Source of the DNA: Halobacteroidaceae bacterium | Lineage (GTDB): Bacteria > Bacillota > Halanaerobiia > B1SED10-174 | Reading direction: 5' to 3' | DNA: 46,078 nucleotides | Assembly: GCA_003554585.1 (NCBI GenBank) | Contig: PWGV01000144.1 | Coordinates: 1 to 46,078 of the forward strand | Shown here: positions 18,321 to 28,507 of the stretch, piece by piece | Layout of the letters: every line of letters starts with the position of its first letter | Numbering within the stretch: position 1 is the stretch's first letter | Notes under the pieces: generated by a model | Told to the model about the DNA's origin: nothing | Database searches by the model: none | What the model saw: the letters and a program-made list of their open reading frames with translations, nothing else | Program-made: the position numbers and the translations under genes

Positions 18321-20759
18321 ATGGATGATAAAATTGAAACCGGGCGCGTAATCCCGGCAGATATTGAAGAAGAAATGAAAGTGGCCTACCTGGATTATGC
18401 TATGACCGTAATCGTGGGCCGGGCCCTTCCTGATGTTCGAGACGGCTTAAAACCCGTCCACCGGAGGGTCCTTTATGCCATGCATGACCTGGGGCTTGCT
18501 CACAACAAACCGCACAAAAAATCAGCCAGGGTAGTCGGGGAAGTTCTCGGTAAGTACCACCCCCATGGGGAAACGGCTGTATACGACACCCTGGTCCGGA
18601 TGGCCCAGTATTTTTCCATGCGCTATCCCCTGGTTGACGGTCATGGAAACTTTGGTTCTGTAGATGGTGATAGCGCTGCGGCAATGCGTTACACAGAAGT
18701 CAGGATGGCCCAAATGTCAACAGAACTTCTTGCCGATATTGAAAAAGATACCGTTGATTACAGGGATAATTTCGATGATTCCCTGCAGGAACCGGAAGTT
18801 TTACCGGCCCGCCTACCCAATCTTTTGTTAAATGGGTCTTCGGGTATTGCCGTGGGAATGGCTACCAATATTCCCCCGCACAATATTCGGGAAATTGTAA
18901 AGGCGATTAACTTTTTGATTGAAAACCCGGAAGCCACTATTGACGAGCTTTGTGATATAGTCACCGGCCCCGATTTCCCCACCGGGGGCTTGATTATGGG
19001 GTACTCCGATGCCCGCAAGGCTTATAAAACCGGGCGGGGCAGTGTCACCCTCAGGGGTGTTGCCGAGATCGAAGAAATGTCGGGAGGCAAAGCAAGAATA
19101 ATTGTTTACGAACTTCCCTACCAGGTCAACAAGGCAGCCTTAATTGAAAAAATAGCGGATATGGTCAGGGATAATAAGCTGGAAGGGATCCAGGATTTAA
19201 GAGATGAATCCGACCGGGACGGGATGCGCATTGTAATCGAATTAAAGAGAAAGTCCCGGCCCCAGGTTGTTCTCAACCAGCTCTTCAAGCACACCAGACT
19301 CCAGTTGAATTTTGGGCTCAATATGCTGGCCCTGGTTGATAATCAGCCCCAGGTTTTGAACCTGAAGCAGGTCCTGGAAGAATATATTAAACACCAGCGA
19401 GAAGTAATCACCAGGAGAACCCGCTTTCTCTTAAATAAAGCGGAAGAAAGGGCTCACATCCTGGAAGGACTTCGCATAGCTTTAAATTACCTCGACGATG
19501 TAATAGCCCTGATCCGCAAATCCCCCGACGGAGAAACTGCCAGAAAGGGGTTAATGGAAAAATTCGGTCTAACCCAGGTCCAGGCCCAGGCCATCCTGGA
19601 TATGCGCCTGCAGCGGCTTACTGCCCTGGAAAGAGATAAGATCGAAGAAGAATACCAAGAACTGCGGGAAAGGATCTCCTACTACAAGTCCCTTCTCGGG
19701 GACCAGACCCTGGTTGATGGAGTTATAAAAACCGAACTCAAGGAAAGAGCAGATAAGTATGATGACGAGCGCCAGACCAGGATTGTAGCCCAGGAAGCTG
19801 AAATTGACTTAGAAGATCTGATCCCCAGTGAAAATATTCTGATTACCCTCTCTCATAAGGGCTATATCAACAGGATGACCCTGAGTTCCTACCGGTCCCA
19901 GCACAGAGGGGGCCGGGGAATGAGGGGCATGAATACCAAGGAAGGGGATTTTGTTTCGGATATTTTCATGGCCAATACCCATGATTACTTGCTTTTCTTT
20001 ACCAACCGCGGCTATTTATACCGGATTAAAGTTTATGAAATTCCGGAATCCGGGCGCCAGGGCAGGGGGATGGCCCTGATCAACTTGCTGCCCCTGAGGA
20101 GCGAGGAATATATAACCGCTGTAATCCCCATCCGCTCCTACAAGGAAGAGGGAGCTCACCTGCTGATGGCAACTAAAAATGGGTTGATTAAAAAGACTTC
20201 CCTGCAGGAATATGAGTCCAAATATACCTCCCTGCGGGCCCTCAACCTGAGGGAAAACGATGAACTAATTGCCGTCCGTTACAACGCTTCCCCTGAACAG
20301 GAAATAATGATTGTCAGCAAGAAGGGGAAAGCGATTCGCTTCCCATCGGGGGCTCTGAGGCCAATCGGGCGTTCATCCCAGGGAGTTAAAGGAATTAGCC
20401 TGTCCCGGGGAGATGAAGCAGTGGGAATGGAAATAGCTCACTCGGATGAAGATGTCCTGACTGTTTCCTGGGAAGGCTACAGCAAAAGGACGCCTGTAGA
20501 AGATTACCGGATTCAGCAGAGGGGAGGCAAGGGCCTGATCGCAGCAAAACTCAGAGACAGGGAAAAAGACGGGCTCGTTGCCTTCAAGATGGTCCGGGAA
20601 GAGGATGAAGTAATTGTTGTAACCCGCCAGGGGAGGTTGATCAGGCTCCAGATAAAAGAGGAACTGCCCCGGTTGAGCAGAAATACAATAGGGGTGCGGC
20701 TCATGCGCCTGACCAAAGGAGACCGGGTTGTCTCCCTGGTAAGAATAGATAAAGATTAA
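18321..20759 (+). CDS. gyrA: DNA gyrase subunit A
   Basis: An 812-residue GyrA. The breakage-reunion domain contains [13 protein letters not shown] with the catalytic tyrosine, and the C-terminal pinwheel carries a GyrA box (QQRGGKG), which identifies gyrase rather than topoisomerase IV. The quinolone-determining region reads [10 protein letters not shown]: threonine at the position of E. coli Ser83, as in several clostridia, and Asp87 kept. It is 15 bases downstream of gyrB and ends at a bidirectional terminator. Confidence 0.97.
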   Translation: MDDKIETGRVIPADIEEEMKVAYLDYAMTVIVGRALPDVRDGLKPVHRRVLYAMHDLGLAHNKPHKKSARVVGEVLGKYHPHGETAVYDTLVRMAQYFSMRYPLVDGHGNFGSVDGDSAAAMRYTEVRMAQMSTELLADIEKDTVDYRDNFDDSLQEPEVLPARLPNLLLNGSSGIAVGMATNIPPHNIREIVKAINFLIENPEATIDELCDIVTGPDFPTGGLIMGYSDARKAYKTGRGSVTLRGVAEIEEMSGGKARIIVYELPYQVNKAALIEKIADMVRDNKLEGIQDLRDESDRDGMRIVIELKRKSRPQVVLNQLFKHTRLQLNFGLNMLALVDNQPQVLNLKQVLEEYIKHQREVITRRTRFLLNKAEERAHILEGLRIALNYLDDVIALIRKSPDGETARKGLMEKFGLTQVQAQAILDMRLQRLTALERDKIEEEYQELRERISYYKSLLGDQTLVDGVIKTELKERADKYDDERQTRIVAQEAEIDLEDLIPSENILITLSHKGYINRMTLSSYRSQHRGGRGMRGMNTKEGDFVSDIFMANTHDYLLFFTNRGYLYRIKVYEIPESGRQGRGMALINLLPLRSEEYITAVIPIRSYKEEGAHLLMATKNGLIKKTSLQEYESKYTSLRALNLRENDELIAVRYNASPEQEIMIVSKKGKAIRFPSGALRPIGRSSQGVKGISLSRGDEAVGMEIAHSDEDVLTVSWEGYSKRTPVEDYRIQQRGGKGLIAAKLRDREKDGLVAFKMVREEDEVIVVTRQGRLIRLQIKEELPRLSRNTIGVRLMRLTKGDRVVSLVRIDKD

Positions 20760-20764
20760 ACAAA

Positions 20765-20790
20765 AAGAGCAGTCCTTCTGGACTGCTCTT
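20765..20790. terminator. Bidirectional terminator after gyrA
   Basis: A perfect 11-bp stem (AAGAGCAGTCC, loop TTCT, GGACTGCTCTT) lies between the convergent gyrA and the following minus-strand gene. The minus-strand side has the better U-run. The minus gene's stop codon overlaps the right arm. Confidence 0.85.
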
Positions 20791-21868
20791 ATTCTGAGGC
20801 CCCGAGAAAGGAAATAAAAGGCTGGGAATCCCCCGCGGGGAAGGAAATCAACCCCTGTTCCCAGAGCATTTCCAGGCAATTATCGACCATAAGATGGTAA
20901 AACCAATCATAGAATTCGGAAAAAGAAGAATAATCCGAGGCAGGTAAACTGTAAAAGGCGTTTAATAAGGAAGAAGAGTAACCGGAAAAATAAAGACCTA
21001 TTTTTTTCCCGAGTTCCTGGCCCAGGCTTTCCAGAATTTCCCCGTCAGTCCGGGTCAGAAAGGGCACCTGTGGCTTTTTTTCAGAATCGAGCAGGAGAAG
21101 GTTCTCGAGAAAAGGAATAATGTCTTCCGGGGGTTCAACCCCTGAAAAATAAAATTCCCGGTAAGCAGCGAGAACTTCTTTGGCAAGTTTTTCCCCCCGG
21201 GCAACCCCGAGTTGTTTATACAGAGGAAAGAACCCGAGGGGTGGGAAAGCCCTTTGTTTTTCTCCAGCCTGAATTCCAAAAAGCCCGCAATAATAATTTC
21301 CTACCTGTTCCCCGCGTTCTCGGAACTTGCCCAGAAATTCCGGATAATCGGTCTGGATAACCTGGAAATAATATTGCCCTCCGGCCCTTTCGGGTGGGGT
21401 GTTTGCAGGAATTTCCTTCAGGCTATTGGTAATTAACCGCCGATTACGCGTCAGGAGGTAGTAGCCAATTACAATTAAATCCAGGTCTTCCCATTGATGG
21501 TCTTCGCCCAGGGATAACTTGTTCAAGCGATTTCTGATCTCGCTGAACCAGTCCTGGATGGGAGAAAAAAACCCCTGGGCAATTTCCCGGGCAATACCGG
21601 GGATGAATTGAGTTTCTTCGGCAAGGACCATGAAAAAAGAAGGATAAAAGTTATGTCCTTTTTTCTTGACTAAATCTGCCTGTAAAAGTAGGTCCAGGTC
21701 TTTAGAAAGCTGAGAATTATCATGTCCCAACCGCCCCGGGTTTTTGCCTTTATGTAATGCCATAAGCAGGTCAAGGCGGCGGTCGCGGTGACTTCCATAA
21801 AAGATATTAAAGGGACTAAAAGGGCTGTCGATTTTGGCTTTCCCGGAAATAAGCAACTGGGAATTCAA
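20789..21868 (-). CDS. Unrecognised protein with a winged-helix-like N-terminus
   Basis: A 359-residue soluble protein that I do not recognise. Residues about 25-90 look like a winged helix (RRLDLLMAL, then SQLSKDLDLLLQADLVKKKG and a wing-like stretch), the rest is mostly helical with many aromatic residues and no clear catalytic motif or membrane segment. The TTG at 21868 is chosen because AAGGAGG lies eight bases upstream; a GTG at 21889 in frame has none. It is divergent from ornithine racemase with a 92-base gap, so a transcriptional regulator of the ornithine genes is an attractive but unproven guess. Confidence 0.7.
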   Translation of the reverse strand: MNSQLLISGKAKIDSPFSPFNIFYGSHRDRRLDLLMALHKGKNPGRLGHDNSQLSKDLDLLLQADLVKKKGHNFYPSFFMVLAEETQFIPGIAREIAQGFFSPIQDWFSEIRNRLNKLSLGEDHQWEDLDLIVIGYYLLTRNRRLITNSLKEIPANTPPERAGGQYYFQVIQTDYPEFLGKFRERGEQVGNYYCGLFGIQAGEKQRAFPPLGFFPLYKQLGVARGEKLAKEVLAAYREFYFSGVEPPEDIIPFLENLLLLDSEKKPQVPFLTRTDGEILESLGQELGKKIGLYFSGYSSSLLNAFYSLPASDYSSFSEFYDWFYHLMVDNCLEMLWEQGLISFPAGDSQPFISFLGASE

Positions 21869-21960
21869 AGAAATCGCCTCCTTTTTCACACTGGTAATTT
21901 AGTTGCGTATTCAGACCCTTTGTCTTAGAAGGGAATTTTATTAAAGAAAGGTGGTAGTAA

Positions 21961-23031
21961 ATGTCATTTCCGCGGATAGTAATTCATACCGGTCGAATCA
22001 AAGAAAATGCTCAAACCATATCCGAACTGGCCCGCAAGGATGGGATTAGCATATCCGGTGTAACCAAAGCAACCTGTGGAAATGTCCATGTTGCCAAAGC
22101 GATGCTGGAGGGAGGAGTTAATGGTTTCGCGGATTCCAGGCTCATTAACCTGCGTAATCTCCGGAATTATTTTGGAAAAGATGTCACTCTTCTCCTTTTA
22201 CGTCTTCCCATGCTCAGCAAGGTTGATGAAGTTGTTGAGACCGCTGATGCAAGCTTAAACTCGGAAATCAAGGTAATTGAAGCGCTGAGCAGTGCAGCAA
22301 AAAAACGGGGCAAAAAACACGGAATAATGCTTATGGTTGACCTGGGCGACTTAAGAGAAGGCCTCTGGCCGGACGCTGTAAGGGAAGCAGCCCGGTTTGT
22401 GGAAAACCTTCCCGGAGTTTACCTGCAGGGACTGGGGACCAACCTTACCTGCTACGGGGGAATTTTGCCTACGGAGGCAAACCTGGGTAAACTGGTGGAA
22501 ATCGGGCAAAAAATCCAGGAAGATCTCGGTAAAGAACTGTGTTACATATCGGGGGGCAATAGTAGTTCCCTGCATCTTCTGGGTACCGGAATTCCCAGGG
22601 GCATCAATCATCTCCGGGTTGGGGAAACAATTTTAATCGGCAACGATACTGCTCTTTCCGAACCATTCCCGGGAACCCGGGCAGATACCTTTGTTATCCA
22701 GGCCGAATTAATTGAAGCCAAGGTAAAGCCTTCAGTCCCCATAGGGAAGGTAGGGGTAGATGCTTTTGGCCGGGTGCCCAAAAAACCCGAAGATCGAGGT
22801 CTGAGGAGGAGGGGAATACTGGCTATTGGAGAACAGGATATTCAACCAGATGGCCTGACCCCGATGGACCCAGGTATTGATATTCTCGGTTCAAGCAGTG
22901 ATCACCTGCTTATTGACATAAATGATAATCCCGATGAACTAAGAATAGGCGATTACCTTAGCTTTACCGCCGATTACGGAAACCTGTTGCGGGCAATGAC
23001 CTCGTCCTATGTCGACAAAGTTGTCTTTTGA
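21961..23031 (+). CDS. orr: Ornithine racemase (PLP, alanine-racemase fold)
   Basis: A 356-residue fold-III PLP enzyme with the lysine in SGVTKATCGN (K36), the YISGGNSSSLHLL phosphate-binding region and DLGDLREGLWP, matching clostridial ornithine racemase. It interconverts L- and D-ornithine; D-ornithine is the substrate of OraSE. The ATG at 21961 follows AAAGGTGG. It precedes the carbamoyltransferase and lies 7 kb from ord-oraE, separated by the hcp module. Amino-acid racemases of the same fold are hard to tell apart, but the context supports ornithine. Confidence 0.85.
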   Translation: MSFPRIVIHTGRIKENAQTISELARKDGISISGVTKATCGNVHVAKAMLEGGVNGFADSRLINLRNLRNYFGKDVTLLLLRLPMLSKVDEVVETADASLNSEIKVIEALSSAAKKRGKKHGIMLMVDLGDLREGLWPDAVREAARFVENLPGVYLQGLGTNLTCYGGILPTEANLGKLVEIGQKIQEDLGKELCYISGGNSSSLHLLGTGIPRGINHLRVGETILIGNDTALSEPFPGTRADTFVIQAELIEAKVKPSVPIGKVGVDAFGRVPKKPEDRGLRRRGILAIGEQDIQPDGLTPMDPGIDILGSSSDHLLIDINDNPDELRIGDYLSFTADYGNLLRAMTSSYVDKVVF

Positions 23032-23055
23032 AAAAAAAATAAATTTAAGTATAAT
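23028..23055 (+). promoter_or_regulatory. Promoter of the ornithine carbamoyltransferase gene
   Basis: TTGAAA (23028-23033), 16 bases, TATAAT (23050-23055). The -35 overlaps the orr stop codon, so the downstream gene can be expressed independently of orr with a leader of about 40 bases. Confidence 0.65.
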
Positions 23056-23102
23056 AAGGTGGGACAGCAAAACACTTTAATTTAAAAAAGGAGGCGTTGT
23101 TA

Positions 23103-24068
23103 ATGGCAGTAAGTTTAAAAGGTAGAAATATCCTTACCCTGAGAGATCTTACCACTGAAGAAATCTGGCAGCTGGTTAAAACTGCAGAAACTCTCAAAAT
23201 GGAAAAGCTCCGGGGCCAACAAAACAAGGTTCTGGAAGGAAAGCCTCTGGGGATGATTTTCCAGAAACCCTCCCTGCGGACCAGGGTTGCTTTTGAAGTT
23301 GGAATGTCCAACCTGGGCGGTCATGCCGTTTATCTGGGTCCCGATGATATCAAGCTCGGTAAGAGAGAAACCACCGAAGATATTGCCCGGGTTCTTTCCC
23401 GGTACGTTGACGGAATTATGGCCAGGGTTTTCTCCCACGAAGATGTAGTTGAACTTGCAGAAAAGTCACGGGTGCCGGTACTTAACGGACTTTCCGAATT
23501 TACCCACCCCTCCCAGGGCCTGGCTGATCTTTTGACCATCTACGAGAAAAAAGGTTGCCTCAAGGGAATTAAGATGGCTTTTGTTGGAGACGGCAACAAC
23601 ATGGCCCATACCCTGATGTTCGCCGCATCCAAAATGGGAATGCACATAAATATGGCCATTCCCGAAGTTTACAATCCCCGGAAAGACGCAGTAGAGGATG
23701 CCAAGCGTTTTGCAGCGGAGACCGGGGGTAGTGTAAACCTGATGGATGATCCCCAGGAAGCTGTCAAGGATGTGGATGTAATCTATACCGATGTTTGGTT
23801 AAGCATGGGTCCAGGAAACACTGACCAGCAGGAAAAAGAAAAAGTAGAAAGACGCCGCATATTCCTGCCCTACCAGGTCAATATGGATCTCCTGCGCCTG
23901 GCCAAAGACGACTGCATAGTGATGCACTGTCTGCCGGCCATTTACGGCGAAGAAATTACCAAAGATGTGGTTGAAGATCCCCGCGGCCGCGTGGTCTATG
24001 ACGAAGCTGAAAACCGCATGCATACTGCAATGGCTATGATGGCTCTGACCATGGGTAGCCAGACATAA
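23103..24068 (+). CDS. argF: Ornithine carbamoyltransferase
   Basis: A 321-residue carbamoyltransferase. KPSLRTRVAFE is the carbamoyl-phosphate loop (SLRT variant of STRT), FTHPSQGLADLL the second loop, DVWLSMG the ornithine-binding loop and HCLPA the ornithine-type signature. It converts ornithine and carbamoyl phosphate to citrulline, or runs in reverse to release ornithine from citrulline. Lying behind orr, a catabolic supply of ornithine is plausible, but the biosynthetic role cannot be excluded. The ATG at 23103 has AAGGAGG eight bases upstream. Confidence 0.92.
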   Translation: MAVSLKGRNILTLRDLTTEEIWQLVKTAETLKMEKLRGQQNKVLEGKPLGMIFQKPSLRTRVAFEVGMSNLGGHAVYLGPDDIKLGKRETTEDIARVLSRYVDGIMARVFSHEDVVELAEKSRVPVLNGLSEFTHPSQGLADLLTIYEKKGCLKGIKMAFVGDGNNMAHTLMFAASKMGMHINMAIPEVYNPRKDAVEDAKRFAAETGGSVNLMDDPQEAVKDVDVIYTDVWLSMGPGNTDQQEKEKVERRRIFLPYQVNMDLLRLAKDDCIVMHCLPAIYGEEITKDVVEDPRGRVVYDEAENRMHTAMAMMALTMGSQT

Positions 24069-24078
24069 AAAATAAATT

Positions 24079-24111
24079 AAAACGCCCGGGCCCCAAGGCT
24101 CCGGGCGTTTT
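24079..24111. terminator. Bidirectional terminator between argF and hcp
   Basis: AAAACGCCCGG (24079-24089) pairs perfectly with CCGGGCGTTTT (24101-24111), with a further GCC/GGC pairing in the loop. The A- and T-runs on either side suit both convergent transcripts. Confidence 0.9.
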
Positions 24112-24115
24112 ACTT

Positions 24116-25762
24116 CTAACCGAGGAAATATTTCAGGTCTTCATCAACATTTCCTATCGGGTTTAAACCAAACTTCTCCTCCAGGACCTTGCCAACCCCG
24201 GGGGACAAAAAGGCGGGGAGGGAGGGTCCCAGCTTGATATCTTTCACCCCCAGGGAGAGCAGAGTCAGCAGGACTATAACCGCTTTTTGCTCGTACCATG
24301 CTATATTGTAGGAAATGGGGAGTTCATTTATATCATTCAGTTCAAAAACCTCTTTCAATTTCTGGGCTATTACCACCAGGGAATAGGAATCATTGCACTG
24401 GCCGGCATCAAGAACCCTGGGGATGCCCCCGATTTCTCCCAGTGGAAGCTTATTATAACGATACTTGGCGCAGCCGGCAGTAAGTATAACGGTGTCCTGG
24501 GCCAATTTTTTGGCAAACTCGGTGTAGTAATCCCTGCTTTTCGTTCTTCCGTCACAACCAGCCATGACGAAGAAGCGTTTTATGGCTCCGGATTTTACCG
24601 CGTCCACGACTTTATCTGCTAAAGCCATAACCTGCCCATGCGCAAAACCCCCTACTAGCTCTCCTGTTTCAATTTCTTCAGGAGGCTGGCACTCCAGGGC
24701 TTTTTCGATTAGGGCCGAAAAATCCTTTTTGCCGTCGGGTTCTGCTTCAATGTGCGCACAGCCAGGGTATCCGGCTACACCGGTTGTAAAGAGGCGGTCT
24801 TTGTACTCGTCTTTAACCGGGGTAATACAGTTGGTGGTCATGAGAATGGGACCGTTGAAACTCTTGAATTCTTTGTTCTGCTGCCACCAGGAATTACCGT
24901 AATTACCGACGAAGTGGCCGTACTTTTTGAAGGCGGGGTAATAATTGGCCGGCAGCATTTCGCTGTGAGTATATACGTCAATTCCCTTACCCTGGGTTTG
25001 TTCCAGTAGTTCTTCCATATCCTTTAAGTCGTGACCGCTGATTAAAATCCCCGGGTTATTCCCGGCTCCGATATTTACGCTGGTAATTTCAGGATTGCCA
25101 TAGGTTTCGGTGTTAGCCTTATCCAGCAACGCCATGGTTTTAACCCCGTATTCGCCGCATTCCAGGACCAGAGCGGTAAGGTCTTCAACCGAGAGGCTCC
25201 GGTCTATAGTGGCTACCAGGACTTTTTCCATAAAGCGGGCTATATCCGGATCGTCCTCGCCCAGAACTCTGGCGTGGGTAAGATAGGCGCTTATCCCCTT
25301 CAGACCGTAGGTTAAAAGTTCCCGCAGGGAACGGATATCTTCATCCTTAGTCCTTAGAATTCCCACCTCGCCTGCTTTTTCCTGGTAGCTTTTTATTCCC
25401 GAGCCCGTCCAACGCAGGACATCGTGTTCAGGGAGAGAAATATTTTCCTCAGAATTTTCGATTTTTGTTTTCAGTTCCTCGCGTAATTCCAGGGCCCGGT
25501 CAATCCTTTTTACAAAATCATCTTCGGAGAAATTAGCATTGGTAATTGTCGCGAACAGGCTGGAAGTTATGAATTCGGGAACCTCTCCCGGGTCAACTCC
25601 GACTTTGCGGGCCTTCTGGGTCAAAAGGGCCAGGCCTTTGACCAGGTAAACGGTAAGATCCTGCAGTTTGGAAACCTGGGGTGATTTTCCACAAACCCCC
25701 CGAACATTGCAACCTTCTCCCTTTAAAGCTTCCTCGCACTGGTAACAGAACATTTTACCCAT
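24116..25762 (-). CDS. hcp: Hybrid-cluster protein (hydroxylamine reductase), class I
   Basis: A 548-residue Hcp. The N-terminal cysteines [19 protein letters not shown] have the CX2CX8CX5C spacing of class I anaerobic proteins that hold a 4Fe-4S cluster, and [15 protein letters not shown] and TGVAGYPGC belong to the hybrid-cluster ligand regions. Hcp reduces nitric oxide or hydroxylamine and protects anaerobes from nitrosative stress. The ATG at 25762 follows AAAGGAGC. It lies two bases downstream of the ferredoxin-domain gene in an operon divergent from the Crp/Fnr regulator. Confidence 0.95.
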   Translation of the reverse strand: MGKMFCYQCEEALKGEGCNVRGVCGKSPQVSKLQDLTVYLVKGLALLTQKARKVGVDPGEVPEFITSSLFATITNANFSEDDFVKRIDRALELREELKTKIENSEENISLPEHDVLRWTGSGIKSYQEKAGEVGILRTKDEDIRSLRELLTYGLKGISAYLTHARVLGEDDPDIARFMEKVLVATIDRSLSVEDLTALVLECGEYGVKTMALLDKANTETYGNPEITSVNIGAGNNPGILISGHDLKDMEELLEQTQGKGIDVYTHSEMLPANYYPAFKKYGHFVGNYGNSWWQQNKEFKSFNGPILMTTNCITPVKDEYKDRLFTTGVAGYPGCAHIEAEPDGKKDFSALIEKALECQPPEEIETGELVGGFAHGQVMALADKVVDAVKSGAIKRFFVMAGCDGRTKSRDYYTEFAKKLAQDTVILTAGCAKYRYNKLPLGEIGGIPRVLDAGQCNDSYSLVVIAQKLKEVFELNDINELPISYNIAWYEQKAVIVLLTLLSLGVKDIKLGPSLPAFLSPGVGKVLEEKFGLNPIGNVDEDLKYFLG

Positions 25763-25764
25763 TG

Positions 25765-26460
25765 TTATGCTCCTTTCCTTTCCTGGATTTTTCCGTCAAT
25801 TCCCAGGATAATTATTTCCCGGGGTATATCCTTACCTGCCCTTTCCAGGGCTTGTTCCACGAGTCCTACGATTCCCCCGCAGCAGGGGACGCTCATCCGG
25901 ACTACCCTGATATGCTTGATAGGGTTGTCCCGGAAAATTGCCGTTAATTTTTCCAGGTAGGCCTGGACATTATCCAGCTTGGGACAGCCGATTAAGGTAA
26001 CCCGATTTTCCATTAAACCTTTTTGCAGGCCCGGACCTGCGAAGGCCGTGCAGTCTGCAGCAATCAGGAGATCGGCTTCCAGAAAATATTCAGCCCGGGG
26101 CGGAACCAGGTGAATTTGTATCGGCCACTGCATTAAGGCAGAAGATGACTGTTGGGCTGGAGCTGCAAGACTGCAGGGGCTTGAAGAGGGACAACCCCCC
26201 TCTATTCTGGCCTGGACAGCTTCTTCGTCAAAAGGCTCTGTTTCCCGGGTAACCATTTTTATTGCATCCCGGGGACAGGCCGGCAGGCAATCCCCCAAGC
26301 CATCACAATAGGATTCGCTGACCAATTGAGCTTTGCCATCAATAATTTCTATTGCCCTTTCATGGCAGGCTTCAGCACAAAGCCCGCACCCGTCGCATTT
26401 TTCCTGGTCGATTTCAATAATCTTGCGCAGTTGCTTGATTTTCAACACCTCCCTGATCAT
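25765..26460 (-). CDS. Hcp-associated 4Fe-4S protein
   Basis: A 231-residue protein. Residues about 19-70 are a ferredoxin-type domain: [12 protein letters not shown] is a full CxxCxxCxxxC set, the second set [12 protein letters not shown] has the sequence seen in Hcp-linked ferredoxins. The C-terminal part contains ADCTAF, IGCPKLD and PCCGG cysteines that may bind further metal. Probably it supplies electrons to Hcp. The start is uncertain: the ATG at 26460 has no ribosome site, and a TTG at 26445 lies too close to GGGAGGTG. The promoter lies so near the ATG that a leaderless mRNA is possible. Confidence 0.85.
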   Translation of the reverse strand: MIREVLKIKQLRKIIEIDQEKCDGCGLCAEACHERAIEIIDGKAQLVSESYCDGLGDCLPACPRDAIKMVTRETEPFDEEAVQARIEGGCPSSSPCSLAAPAQQSSSALMQWPIQIHLVPPRAEYFLEADLLIAADCTAFAGPGLQKGLMENRVTLIGCPKLDNVQAYLEKLTAIFRDNPIKHIRVVRMSVPCCGGIVGLVEQALERAGKDIPREIIILGIDGKIQERKGA

Positions 26461-26469
26461 TTACAACAA

Positions 26470-26504
26470 AGTATAGTATATCGATAGGAATAATGCGGTA
26501 ACAA
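26470..26504 (-). promoter_or_regulatory. Promoter of the ferredoxin-hcp operon
   Basis: Two overlapping -10 like sequences (TATACT at 26480-26475 and 26475-26470, minus strand) lie 9 to 14 bases before the ATG at 26460, with TTGTTA (26504-26499) 18 bases further upstream as a -35. The -35 is inside the palindrome at 26498-26511. Confidence 0.5.
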
Positions 26505-26511
26505 TTGTTAC
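26498..26511. promoter_or_regulatory. Palindromic operator for the Crp/Fnr regulator
   Basis: GTAACAATTGTTAC is a perfect 14-bp palindrome between the divergent hcp operon and the Crp/Fnr gene. It covers the -35 of the hcp operon and ends one base before the regulator's ribosome site. This is the expected place for a site bound by the HcpR-like regulator, giving control of hcp and autoregulation; binding is inferred. Confidence 0.65.
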
Positions 26512-26522
26512 GGAGGGAGAAA

Positions 26523-27203
26523 ATGAAAATAAAAAAATTTTTGCCGGAAGAATGCTACATTTTCCAGGACAAGTCCCCCGAAGAGCTGGAACTGCTCCTG
26601 GAGAAAACCCGCCCGGTAATAAAAAAATTCCAGCAGGGGGAAAAGATTGCCTCCCAGGAAGATAAAGCGGGTTTTTTGGGAATTGTCCTTCGGGGCAGGG
26701 TTGCTGTGAAAAAATCCTTTTCCACGGGGAAAATGGTTACCCTGGCCACCTTTGCGAGGGGACAGGCTTTCGGGGAAAGTGTTCTTTTTTCTGCCCATCC
26801 CCGGTATCCAGCGGATATTATCGCCCAGGAAACAACAGAAGTATTGCGAATTTCCCGGGAGGACTTGCTGATGTTGTTTAAAAGGGATCGGGAAATACTG
26901 CTCAGGTTCATGGAGACAATATCCAACAGGGTTCTGATGTTATCCAATAAAATTGAACTCCTTTCCCTGGGAACGATCAAACAGAAAATTGCCTATTACC
27001 TGCTCGGGCAGGCTGCAAGCGAAGGGAAAGATATTTTCCCCTGGGAATTTTCCCGGAATGAGCTTGCCGATTATTTTAATGTTTCCCGCCCATCTCTTTC
27101 CCGGGAACTGGCCCGCATGAAACGGGAAGGGCTCATCGATTTTGACCGGAGGAAGGTGGAAATAAAAAAACCTGATGAACTTGAAACTATGTTGCTGGAT
27201 TGA
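26523..27203 (+). CDS. Crp/Fnr family regulator (HcpR-like)
   Basis: A 226-residue regulator with an N-terminal cyclic-nucleotide-type beta-barrel (about 15-125; GIVLRGRVAVKK, ARGQAFGESVLF) and a C-terminal Crp helix-turn-helix (FSRNELADYFNVSRPSLSRELARM). No N-terminal cysteine cluster of FNR type is visible. Divergence from hcp suggests an HcpR-like sensor of nitrosative stress. The ATG at 26523 follows GGAGGGAGAAA; the longer frame from 26505 starts within the palindrome and would include the ribosome site. Confidence 0.9.
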   Translation: MKIKKFLPEECYIFQDKSPEELELLLEKTRPVIKKFQQGEKIASQEDKAGFLGIVLRGRVAVKKSFSTGKMVTLATFARGQAFGESVLFSAHPRYPADIIAQETTEVLRISREDLLMLFKRDREILLRFMETISNRVLMLSNKIELLSLGTIKQKIAYYLLGQAASEGKDIFPWEFSRNELADYFNVSRPSLSRELARMKREGLIDFDRRKVEIKKPDELETMLLD

Positions 27204-27285
27204 GGAGGAGAGGAGTTTAAAGGAAAACAGGGCAAATAAGCGAAGTACAAAATAATCCGCTTGGAGGAGGAAGGGCGATCTGGGA

Positions 27286-28499
27286 GTGAAAAGGGAACAA
27301 GCCAGGGAAAAAGTCCTGCAGTTATTTGACCGGGATGAACTGCTGGATCTTTTAAAGGAACTGATAAAAATCCCCAGCCATAAACAGGTTGAATGGCAGG
27401 AAGATCGGCTGGCCCGGTTTATCCTGAACTATCTCCAGGGAGAGGGTTTGGATAATCTCAAGCTGGACTATATTATGGAAAACCGCCCCAATATCCTGGC
27501 TTTACTTCCGGGAAAAGGAGGCGGAAAAAGCCTTACCTTCAACGGCCACCTGGATACCGTTCCCCCATATAACATGGTGCTTCCCCCTATCAGCCCCTGA
27601 TTAAAAATGGGTTTTTGTATGGCCTGGGAGCCGTTGACATGAAGGGCTCCCTTGCTGCAATGCTTTTGGCGATGGTCCTGGTGAAAAGATCAGGATTAAC
27701 CCTGCAGGGAGACCTGCATTTTACGGGAGTCATCGACCAGGAACAGTGTTCCCTGGGAACCGTTGAGTTGGTCCGCAGGGGCTTTAAAGTAGATTATGCT
27801 GTGGTGGGCGAACCAACGAACTTACAAATCTGTGTGGCCCACAAGGGAATGGAGTGGATGAAGGTTGTTATTCGGGGAAAATCGGCGCACGGCAGCACTC
27901 CGGACAAGGGAAGAAACCCCATATATATGGCCACCCGGGTGGCCCGGGAAATTGAAAACCTCAACGCAATCCTGCAGAAAAAATATCACCCCCTTGTAGG
28001 AAGTCCGTCAATCAATGTGGGGGTTATATCGGGGGGAGATGATCTGAATATCGTCCCCCAGGTATGTTTTCTGGAAATTGACCGCAGGTGGACGCCGGAA
28101 GAAAGCCTGGAAAGCCTGTACCAGGATGTAGAGCATATCCTGAACCGCTTAAAATTAGCCTATCCCGGTTATCAGTACGAGTTGCTCTCCATGGATGATC
28201 GGACCTGTCCCCTGCGCAATATTCCACTGGATGTAAACCCAGACATCCCCCTGGTAAATTCACTTCGCCGCAACCTGGAAGAATTTACAGGCACAGATCC
28301 TGGGTCGACATCTTTCAGGGGGTGGAGCGATGCAGCCCTGCTGCTTCGGGACCTGGGGATACCTTCCGTAGTTTTTGGCCCCGGACTATTAGAGAAAGCC
28401 CACGCTGCTGATGAAGGAATTGAAATCAAAAATCTGATAACTGCCCTGCAGGTTTATGTCGGTTTGATTATTGACATCTGTGGAATTTCTGAAGAATAA
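27286..28499 (+). pseudogene. M20 family peptidase/deacylase, frameshifted
   Basis: Two adjacent frames together make one M20 hydrolase. The first (27286-27600) ends just after FNGHLDTVPPYNM; the second resumes at LIKNGFLYGLGAVDMKG and runs to 28499. One extra C in the C5 run at 27583-27587 would rejoin them as LPPYQPLIKNGF, so a single-base deletion or sequencing error broke the gene. Metal ligands H and D (GHLD), D (AVDMKG) and a C-terminal H (KAHAADE) remain; the usual DEE motif reads DQE in GVIDQEQCSLG, replacing the general base. Substrate unknown; N-acyl or dipeptide hydrolysis linked to amino-acid fermentation is possible. The start is GTG at 27286. Confidence 0.82.
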
Positions 28500-28507
28500 C
28501 TGATCAA

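Noticed and set aside
21582-21595. A one-mismatch Noc-binding site
   Set aside because: It comes from Ala-Arg-Glu-Ile codons in the unknown gene; similar partial CCCGGG sites are common in this codon usage.
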